From: Sanderia malayensis
Lineage: Eukaryota; Cnidaria; Scyphozoa; Semaeostomeae; Pelagiidae
Assembly: GCA_013076295.1 (NCBI GenBank)
Contig: RQOL01000876.1
Location: 248,001-312,000, forward strand
Direction of reading: 5' to 3'
DNA: 64,000 nt
In this document: positions 10,956 to 22,600 of the stretch, piece after piece
Layout of the letters: each line of letters starts with the position of its first letter
Position numbering within the stretch: the stretch's first letter is position 1
The notes under the pieces: model-generated
The model's input: the letters and a program-made list of their open reading frames with translations, nothing else
Database searches by the model: none
What the model was told of the DNA's origin: nothing
Translations under genes and position numbers: made by a program

Positions 10956-13900
10956 TTTGCACCTAATATTTCTATTGTGACCTGGGCAAGTCTATAAACT
11001 GCATCCGGTGGCAAGGCCCTGGTCTGGAAAAGCTAGGGTTTTGGGGAGCGTGGAGCCACCCCTTAATTGTTATTGCTCCCAGGTCCATCCTGGCCCGGGG
11101 TGGTAGTCCCTGTGGGGGTCCCACATATGGGTGAAATATGGAAGGGAAGTTGTTTTTTCCTGTGGAAACCCCACAAAGGGCGTAGGAACTCAAGCGAGTC
11201 AACGGCCAAACAACAAGAGCTGGTGTTTCTTAAAATTCACCCGACAGAAGGCAATGGCATACCACTGTTGTACTTTTTGCCAAGAAAAATCATGGAAAAA
11301 CACTACTCAAGGAATAACGAGAACGGCGTCAATGGATCCTCTAGTTACAGAGGCTCCTCGTCCGGTAAGGACCACTATGCGAGGCAGGTAGCACCGGACC
11401 GTCGTCAAGCAACTGTCTCAAACAAATTTGTCATAAGAATCAGTACATGGAATGTGCGAACAATGTATCAAAGTGGGAAACTGGAAATTGTCAAATTAGA
11501 GATGGAGAGATTGAAAATCAACATCCTTGGTGTATGTGAAACAAGATGGAAACACACTGGAGATTTCCAATCGGACAACTACAGAATAATATATTCAGGA
11601 GGAGAAAGGCACGAACACGGAGTTGGAGTTATACTTGACAAAGAAAGAGCGAAGTGTGTGATGGGACACTGGGAACTGTCAGACAGGGTAATGTTGGTAA
11701 AACTCAGAGGAAATCCCTTCAACATCAATATAATTGTGGTATATGCACCAACATCGGAAAGCAGCGGAGAAGCGACAAATGAATTCTATGAAATTCTTGA
11801 GAAAGCGAAAGAACAATGTAAATCGCAAGAAGTTATAATAGTGATGGGAGATCTCAACGCGAAAGTAGGTAACGATCAAATCGGAGGTCAAGGAATGGTT
11901 GGACAACACGGCCTTGGAGTAAGGAATGACCGAGGAGACAGGTGGGTGCATTGGTGTGCAGCTAACAGTCAAGTGGTAACCAACACATGTTTTCATGAAC
12001 ACCCAAGGAGACTATGGACATGGAGAAGTCCAGGGGGGAATCAAGAACCAAATAGACTACATAACTATTAAAAACAGATTTAGGAATGCAATTAAGCAAT
12101 CTAAAGCATACCCTGGCGCAGACTCCGGAAGTGACCATAACCCAGTCATCTGTAAACTAAAGGTGAAACTAAGGAAACGGAAACAGTCGAAAACAGATGC
12201 AAAGCTACGGTATGCGGCACTGAAAAACGACCTGACGCTGAAAGAAAGGTACGCAGTAGAGGTAAAGAATAGGTTTGAAGTACTCCAGCAAGATGGAGAA
12301 ACGCAGTGGGAGTCGTTAAAGAAAGCTTTGGTCAAAACAGCTCAGGAGTTGTTGCCGAAACAGAAAAAAAGTCAAAGGAAGAAGTGGATGACAGACGAAA
12401 TCCTTGAACTGATAAAGAAGAGACAGAAAATCTCTAAGGGAAGCGTAGAGTATAAAGAAGCAGACAGAAAGATCAAGTCCAAATGCAGGGAAGCGAAAGA
12501 AGCATGGATAAACGAAAAATGTGAAGACATAGAACGATACAAGAACACTGAACCATCACACATGCACAAACAAATCAAAGAATTGGCTGGAAAGAAGGCA
12601 TGCTCTTCTTCAGGTTGTTTGAGAGCGAAGGACGGGACAGTCATCCTTGAGAAAGATAAGATTCTTGTAAGGTGGACAGAGTACATCCAAGAGCTATTTC
12701 ATGACAACAGAGGAGAGAAACCAGAAACTGTGAAAAAGGTAGACGGGCCTAGAATAATGAAATCAGAAGTGAAAGCAGCAGTTGGTAAAATGAGGAAGAA
12801 CAAAGTAGGAGGGCATGATGAAATAGTGACGGAAATGATTATGGCTGTGGAAGAATTTGGTATAGAGAAACTCACAGAAGTTCTAAACGACATCTATGAC
12901 AGTGGCGAAATTCCAACTGATCTCAGCAAGTCTATCTTCATTGCACTACCGAAGAAGCCAGGTGCAATAGAGTGTGAACTACATCGGACAATCAGTCTGA
13001 TGAGCCACATAACTAAAATTTTTCTGAGGGTTATAATGGCAAGAATTAGAAGTAGAACCAGACCAGAGATTGCAAAAGAACAATGTGGGTTCGTGGAAGA
13101 CGCGGGCACGAGAAATGCAATATGGATGTTAAGGATGCTATCGGAGAGAGCAATTGAGATGCAAAGAGATGTATATCTATGCTTCATAGATTACACAAAG
13201 GCTTTCGACAAGGTACAGCACAAAGAGTTGCTGAAGGTACTGCAAAATTTAGACATAGACGGGAAGGACATACGAATAATAAGGAATTTATACTGGGAAC
13301 AAACAGCATGCATGAGGGTTGAGAACGAAATGAGCAAATTCGCCCAAATTAGAAGAGGAGTTCGTCAAGGATGTGTGCTCTCACCAGATCTGTTCAACTT
13401 GTACAGCGAACTAATTTTGAGACATCTAGAAGATCTGCAAGGTTTTATCATTGGTGGTCATAACATGAACAACATACGATATGCTGATGACACAATGCTT
13501 ATCTCGGAGTCTGCGGAGAAATTTTAAGAATTGCTGGATAAGGTGGTGGAGGAGAGCAAAAAGAAGGGGCTGACAATAAACTGCAAGAAGACTGAGTGCA
13601 TGGTTGTGAGCAAAAAAACAGTTAAACCAGAATTTACATTACGAATCGGTGATACAACAATCCAAGTCAAAAAATTCAACTATCTAGGCAGTGTTCTAAC
13701 GGTGGAAGTGGAAGACGGAAAATGTGATACGGAGATCAAGAGACGGATAGGAATGGCTAAGGACACGCTTCAGAAGGTAGAGAAGATACTCGAGGACAGG
13801 AGGATGTCTATGGATACCAAGAACTGGGTACTGAACTGTTATGTAATCTCGATCCTGACATACGGTTGTGACTGCTGGACGATTTCTAACCAGATGGAGG

Positions 13901-14300
13901 AAAGGTTGAAAGCAGCTGAAATGTGGTTCAAAAGAAGAATGCTCAGGATATCCTGGACGGAGCACATCACCAACGAAGAAGTGTTAAGAAGATCGGGAGA
14001 AGGAAGAAGATTAATGAAGACCATCAGAAAGAGACAGCTTGGATTCATGGGACATATAATGAGGAAAGATGGACTCGAAAACTTGACGTTGACAGGAAGA
14101 ATCAAAGGAAAATGAAGCAGAGGCAGACAAAGATTGACATTCTTGAAGAGTCTGAGTGCATGGTCAAAAGTTTCGGAACTAGAACTGCTGAAATCAACTC
14201 GGGATCGGGAGAAGTGGAGGTCCATGATCGCCCATGTCCTTGCTGGATACGGCACCTAGAGAGAGAGAGAGTCAGAGGACTTAAAGACTTTTAAGGAATT
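10956..14300 (+). mobile_element. RTE-type non-LTR retrotransposon, near full length but defective
   Basis: One element with a GC-rich 5' leader (about 10956-11290), a single long endonuclease plus reverse transcriptase frame, and a 3' end with a GA microsatellite (about 14260-14275). The boundaries are approximate; I did not find a target-site duplication. It sits on the same strand as the broken DUF6589 gene and separates its halves. RTE elements copy themselves through RNA using target-primed reverse transcription. Confidence 0.8.
11290..14262 (+). pseudogene. RTE ORF2: endonuclease plus reverse transcriptase (3 lesions)
   Basis: The N-terminal apurinic-type endonuclease shows ISTWNVRTMYQSGK, GVCETRW, VVYAPTSE, MGDLNAKVG and, after a frameshift, SDHNPV. 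The reverse transcriptase follows with CFIDYTKAFDKV, the RRGVRQGCVLSPDLFN block and the catalytic YADD at 13480-13491. The C terminus has WRSMIAHVLAGYGT, which is typical of this clade. I see three lesions: a one-base change in the G-run at 12033-12038 that shifts frame 0 to frame +1; an in-frame TAA at 13525-13527 where CAA would fit; and TGA at 14113-14115 where CGA would fit. The last two are C-to-T changes. Catalytic residues are otherwise present, so the copy looks young but dead. Confidence 0.85.
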
Positions 14301-14380
14301 TAATGGCAATTTTTTGCTTCCTTTCTTAGGGACAAATTAGAAAACTGGAGCCTTTGCTTTTAGTCATTTCTCATACATAA

Positions 14381-14640
14381 GTGTATAACATATTAGATAG
14401 GTTTGGAACTAGTCACAACAAACATTTGATTGAAAATGCATTCGCTCATACAATGCCTAGAAAGACTGTGATGGACATCTTTGACTTTTTGAGACGGGTA
14501 CATGATAAAACCGAAGTACACCAAAATGATGATGAGCAATGGGTTTCTGTAGCATCCACTCAGAAGAGAATTTCCAGCACATCGCAGTTTGACACACCAG
14601 CAGCTGATAAATGTCTCAACAGCGTGAGAATTATATGAAA
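14381..14640 (+). CDS. Possible internal exon of the DUF6589 gene
   Basis: An open segment just after the RTE insertion (RKTVMDIFDFLRRVHDKTEV and VASTQKRISSTSQFDTP), preceded by an AG at the end of an AT-rich stretch. It has coding-like composition and lies on the same strand as the DUF6589 pieces. I cannot align it to a known block, so it may be an exon of that gene or unrelated. Confidence 0.35.
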
Positions 14641-15640
14641 TTGTGTGGATAGCTTGCAACAACATACAATGTTTGAAGCCATTCAAAGATGTAGCTGTGT
14701 AATACATCAAACATCAATTTTCTGATGTCACATGTACTAAAACTAACACTGTAAGTTTATTATCACATGCTTGAATATTTCATTGGTATTTTTCAAACGT
14801 GTAATAGGCCTGCCTGAAGCTGCTGGGAGCTTTACTCCCCCGGGCTATAATAAGGAGTCTACAACCTGTTCATTTGTTAGGAGTGCGTATCCCGATGATG
14901 TCTTTACAAAATAAAACCCGATGATAATTATGAAAGTTTCTTTCCGACTCAGGACTTTCCGTTTTTACCCTGGGTACCAGTAACCATTTGTTGCAAAAGT
15001 TTGCTTCAGGTGGGTGCTTTCAAACAGAATTTTTGTTAGTTTTAAATGGGTTGATTTGAAATTCTAGACTGTCTACAATTAATATAATACCCTGAAATTA
15101 ACAGAAAATCCTAAAAAATTGATGAATCAGGTCTGTTGCAAGAAGGCACATGGGGCATCTGCAATAAAATTATAGAGATCATTTGTTCTCAGTGCTGTAA
15201 CTTTATTAAAAAACATATTAGATCAGGATTGAGCTAAATAGCCACGATTAAAGAAATCTAAAGGGCAAAGCCCTTATGAAGTAGGTAGTGAGAAAGAATG
15301 CTTAGTTTTATTCTTAGATAACCGAATTTCACTACAATTTTTGACATTATGTCAATTTTTGACAAAATGACAATTTTCTGACCCCGTCAGTGTAAATCTG
15401 AATTCAAAAGAAATGATGTGGTTCAAATATAGTTCAATCGATTTATACACAGATGATGTCAAAAATTGAAACTGTGTCAACTTGGGATGATGCAAAAATC
15501 GACGTCAAATTGTAGTTTAAATTAAGCTTATGTCATTTGAACAACTAAATCTCATAGGTCAGATTATTGGATTTTATTGTAAATGGTTTATTTTTTCCAG
15601 AAATTCATTGGTATGATTTATGAAAATTCATAGCATCTGG
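14641..15640. other. Intron-like spacer, nothing recognised
   Basis: No open frame that I can support. It contains short repeated words (TTTTTGACA, CAATTTTTGAC) around 15340-15380 and ends in a polypyrimidine-AG acceptor-like site. Confidence 0.35.
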
Positions 15641-15644
15641 AATT

Positions 15645-17237
15645 CAGGAAGTGTTAAATGAAATACATGAAAAATATGTGCCCCATAAGGACATAGCCGA
15701 AGATGAAAAGCTTTATAGTGATCTTGGTGTTGCTGGTGCCCAGGATTCAGTCGAACGGGCTGTCAATGTGCTGCTGCAGTTTAAAAATGGTTTCAATGCC
15801 AACGAGCCAGTAGCAGATTTCCATGCTGGCATGAAATTTCTTCAGGTATTGATTTATTATGTGAAACAATTTAAATCTTAGAAATAGTCTGCTTGATAAG
15901 GTTGTATGATTCAGACTTTTACACATAAAAATCAGGGTGAAATTGTGATCAAAGGATTGTGTGAAAGTAGGAAGTTTTTTACTTTTGCTTTTGTCAAACA
16001 CAATCAAATTGATTATGATAAAGTTCACTTCAGGAGACAATATTTTAGACAAAGAGTCAATTTTTGCACAAGCATGGGCAATCAATTAAGCAAAGAGCTT
16101 GCATTGCATATGACTTTATCAATCAGACTATGCGATGTTCTTACCTTCTCACAAAATTTGATAGAAAAAAGAGAGATAATTGCTGTAAATCACAGTGATT
16201 AAAGCAGGTATATATCTGTTTTAGTATGGCTTTAAGAATTTCCATGATGCAAGAACCAATTCAGACTGCACAACTGTTCTTTCTAAAGACATTCTGGATG
16301 GCTCAAGGGCTGTAAAAGGGAAATTAATCCATGACCTTTCTGCCAAAGTTGTTGACACGTATATTATGCAAACAAGTCAAAATGGTGCTCATGTGAAACA
16401 TAAAGGAAATGCCGATTGGTTGGCCAGCACCAACATAAAGAATTTAGAAGCAAAGTTTGATTGCAGCAAAAGTGGTCGCAAACTAACATTTGCCCATGAT
16501 GGAAAGAGATGCTTAGATCACGAGAAATCGAATGGCCTTCATCAGGTAGAGACCAAGGTCGCCTTGTATCAAGATGACAGCATGTTTTGCTATCAATTTT
16601 CTTTGTTGGAATTTGGGATGATAGTTGCCAATTTTTATGATGCAATATCTGAAGGTGACGGTCCAACGGTAATAAGATCATGGAAATTCATGTTGCCACA
16701 CTTGAGACATGACGGGCCTTCAAGTAGAAAATATGCACTTGAAGCCCTATACCTCCTATGCCAAATTGAATTTGTTCTACCTCCACAAAGTGCACACAGT
16801 CTAATTTGGAACCGCTTCCACAAACAAGAAATGGCTATGGTGGGAATATACCCTTAGGTTTGATGCTTGAACACTTCAACAATACCATGAAAAATGTCAT
16901 CAAGCAACTAGGACCTAACAATACCAACAATAAAGCAGTTGATAGATATGCCAAAGCCATTACTACCAATATGAAATTAATGGAAAATTTTGACCAAGAA
17001 TTCAAACTGAAGCGAAGATCAGGCAAACATAACCCAGCAGCCTCAATTGCAACAGACCTGCAGAAAATTGTAAACCAGCTAGTCTCCCAAGATGAACAGC
17101 AGTATAAGAATGGAAGATCAAACAGGCACTTCACAAATACAAATCCAAGCCTACTTGATGATTTCAAAATTCAGGATATGTATTCATGGATAGAAACACA
17201 CAAGAAGAACATGTATCTCAAAAGAGGAAGAAGATAA
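15645..17237 (+). pseudogene. DUF6589 domain, C-terminal part (frameshifted)
   Basis: Exon 1 (about 15645-15846) reads YVPHKDIAEDEKLYSDLGV and VADFHAGMKFLQ and ends at GTATTGATTT, a donor-like site; the DFHAGM word is characteristic of DUF6589. Exon 2 begins after a TTTTAG acceptor near 16221. It runs GFKNFHDARTNS, HDLSAKVVDTYIM, FCYQFSLLEFGM, YALEALYLLCQIEFVLPP and LIWNRFHKQ. Around 16828 the frame shifts and continues NGYGGNIPLGLMLEHFNN, RSGKHNPAAS and DMYSWIETHKKN, ending at the stop at 17235-17237. The family is widespread in cnidarians and fungi, is linked to mobile DNA and has no settled function. Apart from that shift exon 2 is open. I could not place the pieces between 15850 and 16220. 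Confidence 0.7.
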
Positions 17238-17262
17238 TTTGCTATGTTTTGGTTTAAATTTT

Positions 17263-17290
17263 TATCTATATATATATATATATATAAATT

Positions 17291-17323
<33 letters not shown>

Positions 17324-17355
17324 ATAAATTTATATATATATATATAAATTTATAA
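17263..17355. repeat. AT microsatellite
   Basis: Runs of (TA)n broken by AAATTTA words just after the DUF6589 stop codon. Confidence 0.95.
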
Positions 17356-18107
17356 GTCTTTATATAATTGCCTATGGCTCTATCTAACAAGTTTACTGGA
17401 TCATTATAGTTAAACAAACATCGTGATAAAAAATATGTTTATTAAAAATAAAAAATGTTGCATGATTCAGCTTAACATGGTCCAGTTGCAAGGTTTGTAA
17501 CAGGGTATTATTCTCAAGACAACGGGGCTAAAGACGACAGGCCTAAGTCTTTTAAGAATGAAGCAATATGTACATTGTCTTACAATCACTGGCTTGAAAG
17601 TCAAGGATGTGATAATCTTGTTTGATCATTGACCAGCTAATACTTAAAGCCTGTCTATTGAGGTCAAGTAAATTTGATTTTTATGACTCGACAACTTCAA
17701 TGAAATCATGATTTACCTCAGGTGTGAAATTTAGTAAATATTTATTGAAGTTTAACAAAAAATAATTCTTTTAGGGAGCAGAAACCCATAATTGATTAGC
17801 CCACTTTCCTGTGTATACATGAAATCAATAGAATCAGCTGGAATTACACATGACTTCAATGAACTGACTATATCGTTTTGCTCTTAAAGCATTTTGCCCG
17901 TTGTCCAACAAACTTGAAAATTTAAAAGTTCCTGCCATCCAGTGGCAAACTCTTGTCATGGGTTTTATGCACATCAATTTGGAGCCAATAATCAGATACT
18001 CCAATTTTATTCACATGAATTTGCTCCTGACCAGAGCCAGTAAATATCAAATTTTGTAAATATGATTTTACTAAATTCAATATCTCTAAACGAGAATATT
18101 GGTTAAA
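17356..18107. other. AT-rich spacer, nothing recognised
   Basis: Only short open frames with no coding character. Confidence 0.4.
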
Positions 18108-18520
18108 ACTAGGGGTCATAACTCGCTTTGCTCATTCGCCACTGCCGTCAAGTTAAAAAAACTTAATCTGGTTGGCGGACCTTGTGCGCTGAATTCGCTG
18201 CCGCTCATGCCCCTTTTAACCCCATGTACAATGCGTTAGCTCGCTGCACTCACCTGTCCATCTCTTATCAAGAAAGATTGACTGATAGGGCGCACTTTGG
18301 GTGCTGCATTCGCTTATGCTCATGCCTCTTTCAACCCCACATACAATGAGTTGGCTTGCTGTTCTCGCCTGTCTATATATTATCAAGAAACATTGACTGA
18401 TAGGCGGCGCTACATGCGCTGCCTTCACTTACACTCATGCCTTTTCAATCCCACAAACAATGGGTTAGCTCGCTGTGATCGCCTGTCTATCTATCTGTCA
18501 GTCTGTCTATTTTGGCATTG
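18108..18520 (-). repeat. Dispersed CpG-rich minisatellite element
   Basis: Starts AACTAGGGGTCATAACTCGC, like the copy at 8647, and contains about three units with GACTGATAGG(G/C) and CTCATGCC words. It is a diverged copy of the family that is tandem at 57.8-59.3 kb, in the opposite orientation. Confidence 0.8.
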
Positions 18521-19942
18521 ATGTGCAATATTGGATCATAAGATGGCAATTGACCTTTGAAAGCACAAAACTTGTCGCAAAGGGATAGTGAAAAGTTGAA
18601 TGAATGTAAATTGTAACTGTGGGTAGGTTAGCAGCACAATGAATTTAAATTTTACAAATATACATATGGCATAACAGATGAGCATTGAATTTGTGCAATT
18701 ATTGCAGTTGCCTCCCAAGGATAAAAGTAATACATTGTTATTTTACCAGTTTCCCAGATGAGTCTATTATTATGAGGCAATAAGCTGACACAAAAGCTAA
18801 TTAAATTACAATGTGATCGAAAGTTATATAAACAGAGTTCTCCTTCCATGGGTTTTTCAAGGATTGCTTTGAATTTTCACACACAGCGTAGTAAATGTTT
18901 GTTTCAGTCATTCGACATTTGCATGGTGTGAATAGCAAGTATTAGTGACATTGACAGTCTTGGTTAATCACTTCAGTATTTGTTTCACTACGAATCATAT
19001 AGGAAAAAAGGAAGAATTATTAATCATTTGAATGACCAGATGATAGTTATAGGATAATAGGACAACATGATAGTTGTGCAGCCATATTCATCAATAGCCC
19101 TCGTGGATTACATGAAAAAGATGTTTGAAATGCTAACTGAGTGAAAATTATCTTTCCACTGGTCTATGAATGCTTCATCCATCATCAGTATTGAAAATAA
19201 CAATAGTTTGATGAGGATGTCAATATATTTTTCTTGTGACACTGACACATGAAAGCAATGAGCAAAAGGAATCAATAAATTGGTAAATACTTCAAGAATT
19301 ATTTTAAATCCAAGCTAGCACTTGCAGACACATGTAGTCAGGGCATCAAACATTTATTTTGGAAGCAAGTAAACTATAAAGGTATAAAATAACGAATGAA
19401 AATTGTCGATTTTGTTGCAATCAGTGCAGTTAGCATGGCCTAACCAAAATTAACCTGGCTTAACAACTTTATGAAATTTTCTTCGGAATGTTCCTTTTAA
19501 ATTTGGAAATAGTTTCCCAATTATAAGTTGTCCTGTTTGATGATCTTTTTGTGATGCCAAGCCAAGCTGTTTCAAATTGGAATTTCAAAAGTTAGCTGTG
19601 TTGGCAGTGGCCATTGATGGAAATAAGGCCAAAGTTCTTTCAATGCAACATAACAACCTTGTTTCAATGGTGGATAAAGAGTTATTATTGCCAAAGAAGA
19701 ACTGAAGAAATGCATCTCATTAAAAACGGACATTGGTGAAGCTCAGTAAATTTGAACAGAGAGTAGATTAATCCTACATTGCTTTTGCATATAATAAATT
19801 AGTACATAACCGGTAATAAAGTAAGTTTCATTCATGATTGTTTCGACTATATGCTACACACAACTATAAAAAACCTTTGGCATGCAATGTCATAAAGGAG
19901 AACATGAGCCTTGACATCTATTTATATAAAACAGAGCTGTTT
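18521..19942. other. AT-rich spacer, nothing recognised
   Basis: No supported gene, inverted repeat or tandem array. Confidence 0.4.
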
Positions 19943-19943
19943 G

Positions 19944-19976
<33 letters not shown>

Positions 19977-19977
19977 T
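19943..19977. repeat. (TATG)n microsatellite
   Basis: About seven tandem GTAT/TATG units, followed by TTTGTGGCTATGTCCGC. That context is often seen next to Helitron-type genes in invertebrates, from general knowledge. Confidence 0.9.
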
Positions 19978-20170
19978 TGTGGCTATGTCCGCTTATAACT
20001 CACGAACCACTCCACAGATCGCAAAATGAAAGGTATCTATGTAACCGGAATTTATCTGGGAGTGTCCTCAGCGAAAAATGTTTTACAAAACGTTTAGAAT
20101 TAAAAAAGTAAAACCAGAAAAGTAACTGGTAGTTGAAATATGATGGAATTTTCGATTTCTCAGATCTGTT

Positions 20171-20473
20171 GTGACATCAAATAAATCACCAGTCTGTATC
20201 TGTGTGGTTGTGGGATACATGTTTCTTGATTCAATTCGAAGTACACAGTTCAAAAAAGTTAATGAAAATCTTATATTTATTCAAAATACACAGTCATTAA
20301 TAAAGTCTGATATTCATATAAATTGCCTAAAAAAGAAAGCCGTTAGTCGAGAAACAACTGGCGTGAAAAGAAAGAAAATTGCAAGAACAATAGAAACAGA
20401 GGAAGAATGTCAAATACGACTTGAGTCAATGAGACTTCATGCCAGTAAAAATCTCAACCCGGCATCGACAGGT
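20171..20473 (+). pseudogene. Helitron-like N-terminal exon fragment (tentative)
   Basis: An open segment rich in basic residues ending KKIARTIETEEECQIRLESM and RLHASKNLNPAS. The pattern R-x-x-E-T-x-E-x-x-x-x-R-L-E-x-x-R resembles the charged repeats found in front of helicase domains of invertebrate Helitrons. It ends at CGACAG|GTACAT, a donor-like site, directly beside a fragment of the TTAA element. No helicase or Rep domain lies nearby, so this is a scrap at best. Confidence 0.3.
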
Positions 20474-20478
20474 ACATT

Positions 20479-20611
20479 CAGGTAACATTCATGATATAAT
20501 AAAATATGTTTGTTTATTGTTTCCATCAGTTCTGTAATCACAAGTTTTGCCGTGTGGTTTTAGCAAGATAATTATGGATTATTTTTATACTTACTACTTG
20601 GGCTAGTCCAT
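20479..20611. mobile_element. Fragment of the 1.75-kb TTAA element
   Basis: About 130 bp nearly identical to 21530-21660 (CAGGTAACATTCATGATATA onward). It is an isolated internal fragment in direct orientation about 1.05 kb upstream of the larger copy. Confidence 0.85.
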
Positions 20612-21225
20612 GAATAAAATTGTGCAAAAACGTCTAATGTCCACTTAACGTTCGTGTTTTATAAATCGATAGTGAACATCAATGAGAAATAATTTGTCCC
20701 ATCTGTAGATAGTATTGATGTCTTCATTCATTATGTGTAGTATTCTGCGACGTTGACAGAATTGTTCAATATCAAATTCACACTCGTGCGGCACAAATCA
20801 ATGATACGGATGTCTGTTCTCTCGATGCTTCCTGCGTTCTCACCATTAAGCTTAGTCATAGTAAAAAAAAGATTGCCGGCTACATTAGTTTAAAGCTCAA
20901 ACACCAAGTTGGAATATGAAAAAGATGTATGCAATAGAAGAAAATAAATTAGGCAATATTATTGTAGACGTTATTGCTTGGCCTCAAAAGCAATAACAAT
21001 GAAAATAATTATAGCCTTGGATAAAGCTGCAACAGAAAGAAGTAAATATTATATATTTCAAGGGTATGGTAGTGTTAAGTAAATGAATCATTATTATAAA
21101 AGTAATGCTATGTAATATACTGTAAATTTCATAAAAACCCTTACGTTAAACTGTGCTCGTTTCTGTTATGCAAACAGTCACTAAAATGGAAGAAAGTAAA
21201 TTGGAATCAAAATTATTGATGTGCA
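20612..21225. other. Spacer between two pieces of the TTAA element
   Basis: AT-rich, with no gene that I can support. Confidence 0.4.
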
Positions 21226-22553
21226 TTCTGGAACGGAATCAATTTCTCTCTTTGGCTTCCGTATGGAAAAAACAATGTCGCGTCTGGTTTTCTCCTTCAT
21301 TTCAATGATAAATGCAAATGTTTTTCAAACCGTTTCAACACCATCACTACAAAGATGATTAACATCTCCCCGTTTGTTTTTCTTTAATTTTCAGCATTGT
21401 TAAGGGCTGAAAATTGACACCAAAACTGATGCAGGAACAATGGATTTTTCCAGTATTCAGATGCCTCACGTGGTTATCTGTCCATCACTCAACCTCTTCC
21501 TTCCTTTCATTTGCATGATAAAGCAACCAGGTAACATTCATGATATAATAAAATATGTTTGTTTATTGTTTCCATCAGTTCTGTAATTACAAGTTTTGCC
21601 GTGTGGTTTTAGCAAGATAATTATGGATTACTTTTATACTTACTACTTGTGTTTTTGTCAAAGATATTGAAATACTAAAGTGATGCGGTGTTAAAAAATT
21701 GCTCAACTTGAAATTGTTTGGTTGACATAACCATGAAGTTCTTGTTATAAATTATATATCCTTGTGATTACATTGAAACCCAAGGCATGTATATTGTTGT
21801 ATATTATTGAAACTGATGTATATTGTTGACAAAGTCAGACAATATGATCAAAATCAGAACACCAGTATGAAACCCAACATTGTGCTGCAAAGTTTTTTCT
21901 TCGAATTCACATTGAACTTGTGAAATCTTCGATCTCTGGAAATTATTGTTTACACTCTTGGAAGGGATTTTCTAGTTTTCTACACAGCTATGACCATAAC
22001 TACACTTGAAATATTACCAAAATATGAGCTACTGCTTCAAATACCAGATCAGACCAATAAGGTTATTTTCATGCATTATTAGTCCAAAATAGCAAAATTC
22101 TGCTTTACCCGTGCCAGGATCTGTTCGGCCTAGCAATTTTGCAAATTTTTAACTGACCTGATCTGGCTTCAATCTTATAAATGCATAGATAAGAGCTCAC
22201 CAATTTTCCATACTATTAATTCTATCGAAAAATTGTTGAAAGAGAGCTTGCTCCTCTTTAATTGAATAGATTTCGAATTCATATTGTTGTTTAAAACCAT
22301 CCCGCACCACTGAACACTGTATGCGGAGAGACTTGGTACTGGACACAATGAAGTAAATTTCATGCGTTCCGGCATATACGTCATACTGGCCTCGCCCCAA
22401 TTTTCTTTTTTCCCGACTTTTCCTGAAAATCGCACTTTTGGAGCCGTGGAAAGAGGTGTCAATGAGCGAATTTCAAAATTAAAAAAGTGCAGCACTTTTT
22501 TACGTCAAAAACTACCCAGAAATGAAATAAAACAATATGGTGAGAGTAGCCCT
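21226..22553. mobile_element. TTAA-flanked non-autonomous element, copy 1 (5'-truncated)
   Basis: The right end is intact: ...GGTGAGAGTAGCCCT followed by TTAA at 22554-22557. The left terminal repeat is missing; homology to copy 2 begins near TCTCTCTTTGGCTTC. It is in the same orientation as copy 2 (27286-29026) and inverted to copy 3 (39605-41357). About 220 bp present in copies 2 and 3 (the part with GACTGCGACGTTGAGG in copy 2) is absent. No transposase is encoded. Confidence 0.9.
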
Positions 22554-22600
22554 TTAAAGTTTTCCAACATCAGTCTGGTGTTATTAAACACATAAAGTTA

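Noticed and set aside
10980..11060. tRNA-like or SINE head in the GC-rich RTE leader
   Set aside because: No complete A and B box arrangement or cloverleaf could be drawn.
12057..13187. Long minus-strand open frames opposite the RTE reverse transcriptase
   Set aside because: They are shadows of the plus-strand coding sequence.
15906..16202. Open frame between the DUF6589 exons
   Set aside because: It lies in the probable intron and shows no family blocks; listed neither as exon nor gene.
17263..17355. AT repeat as a replication origin or matrix attachment site
   Set aside because: A plain microsatellite; no other evidence.
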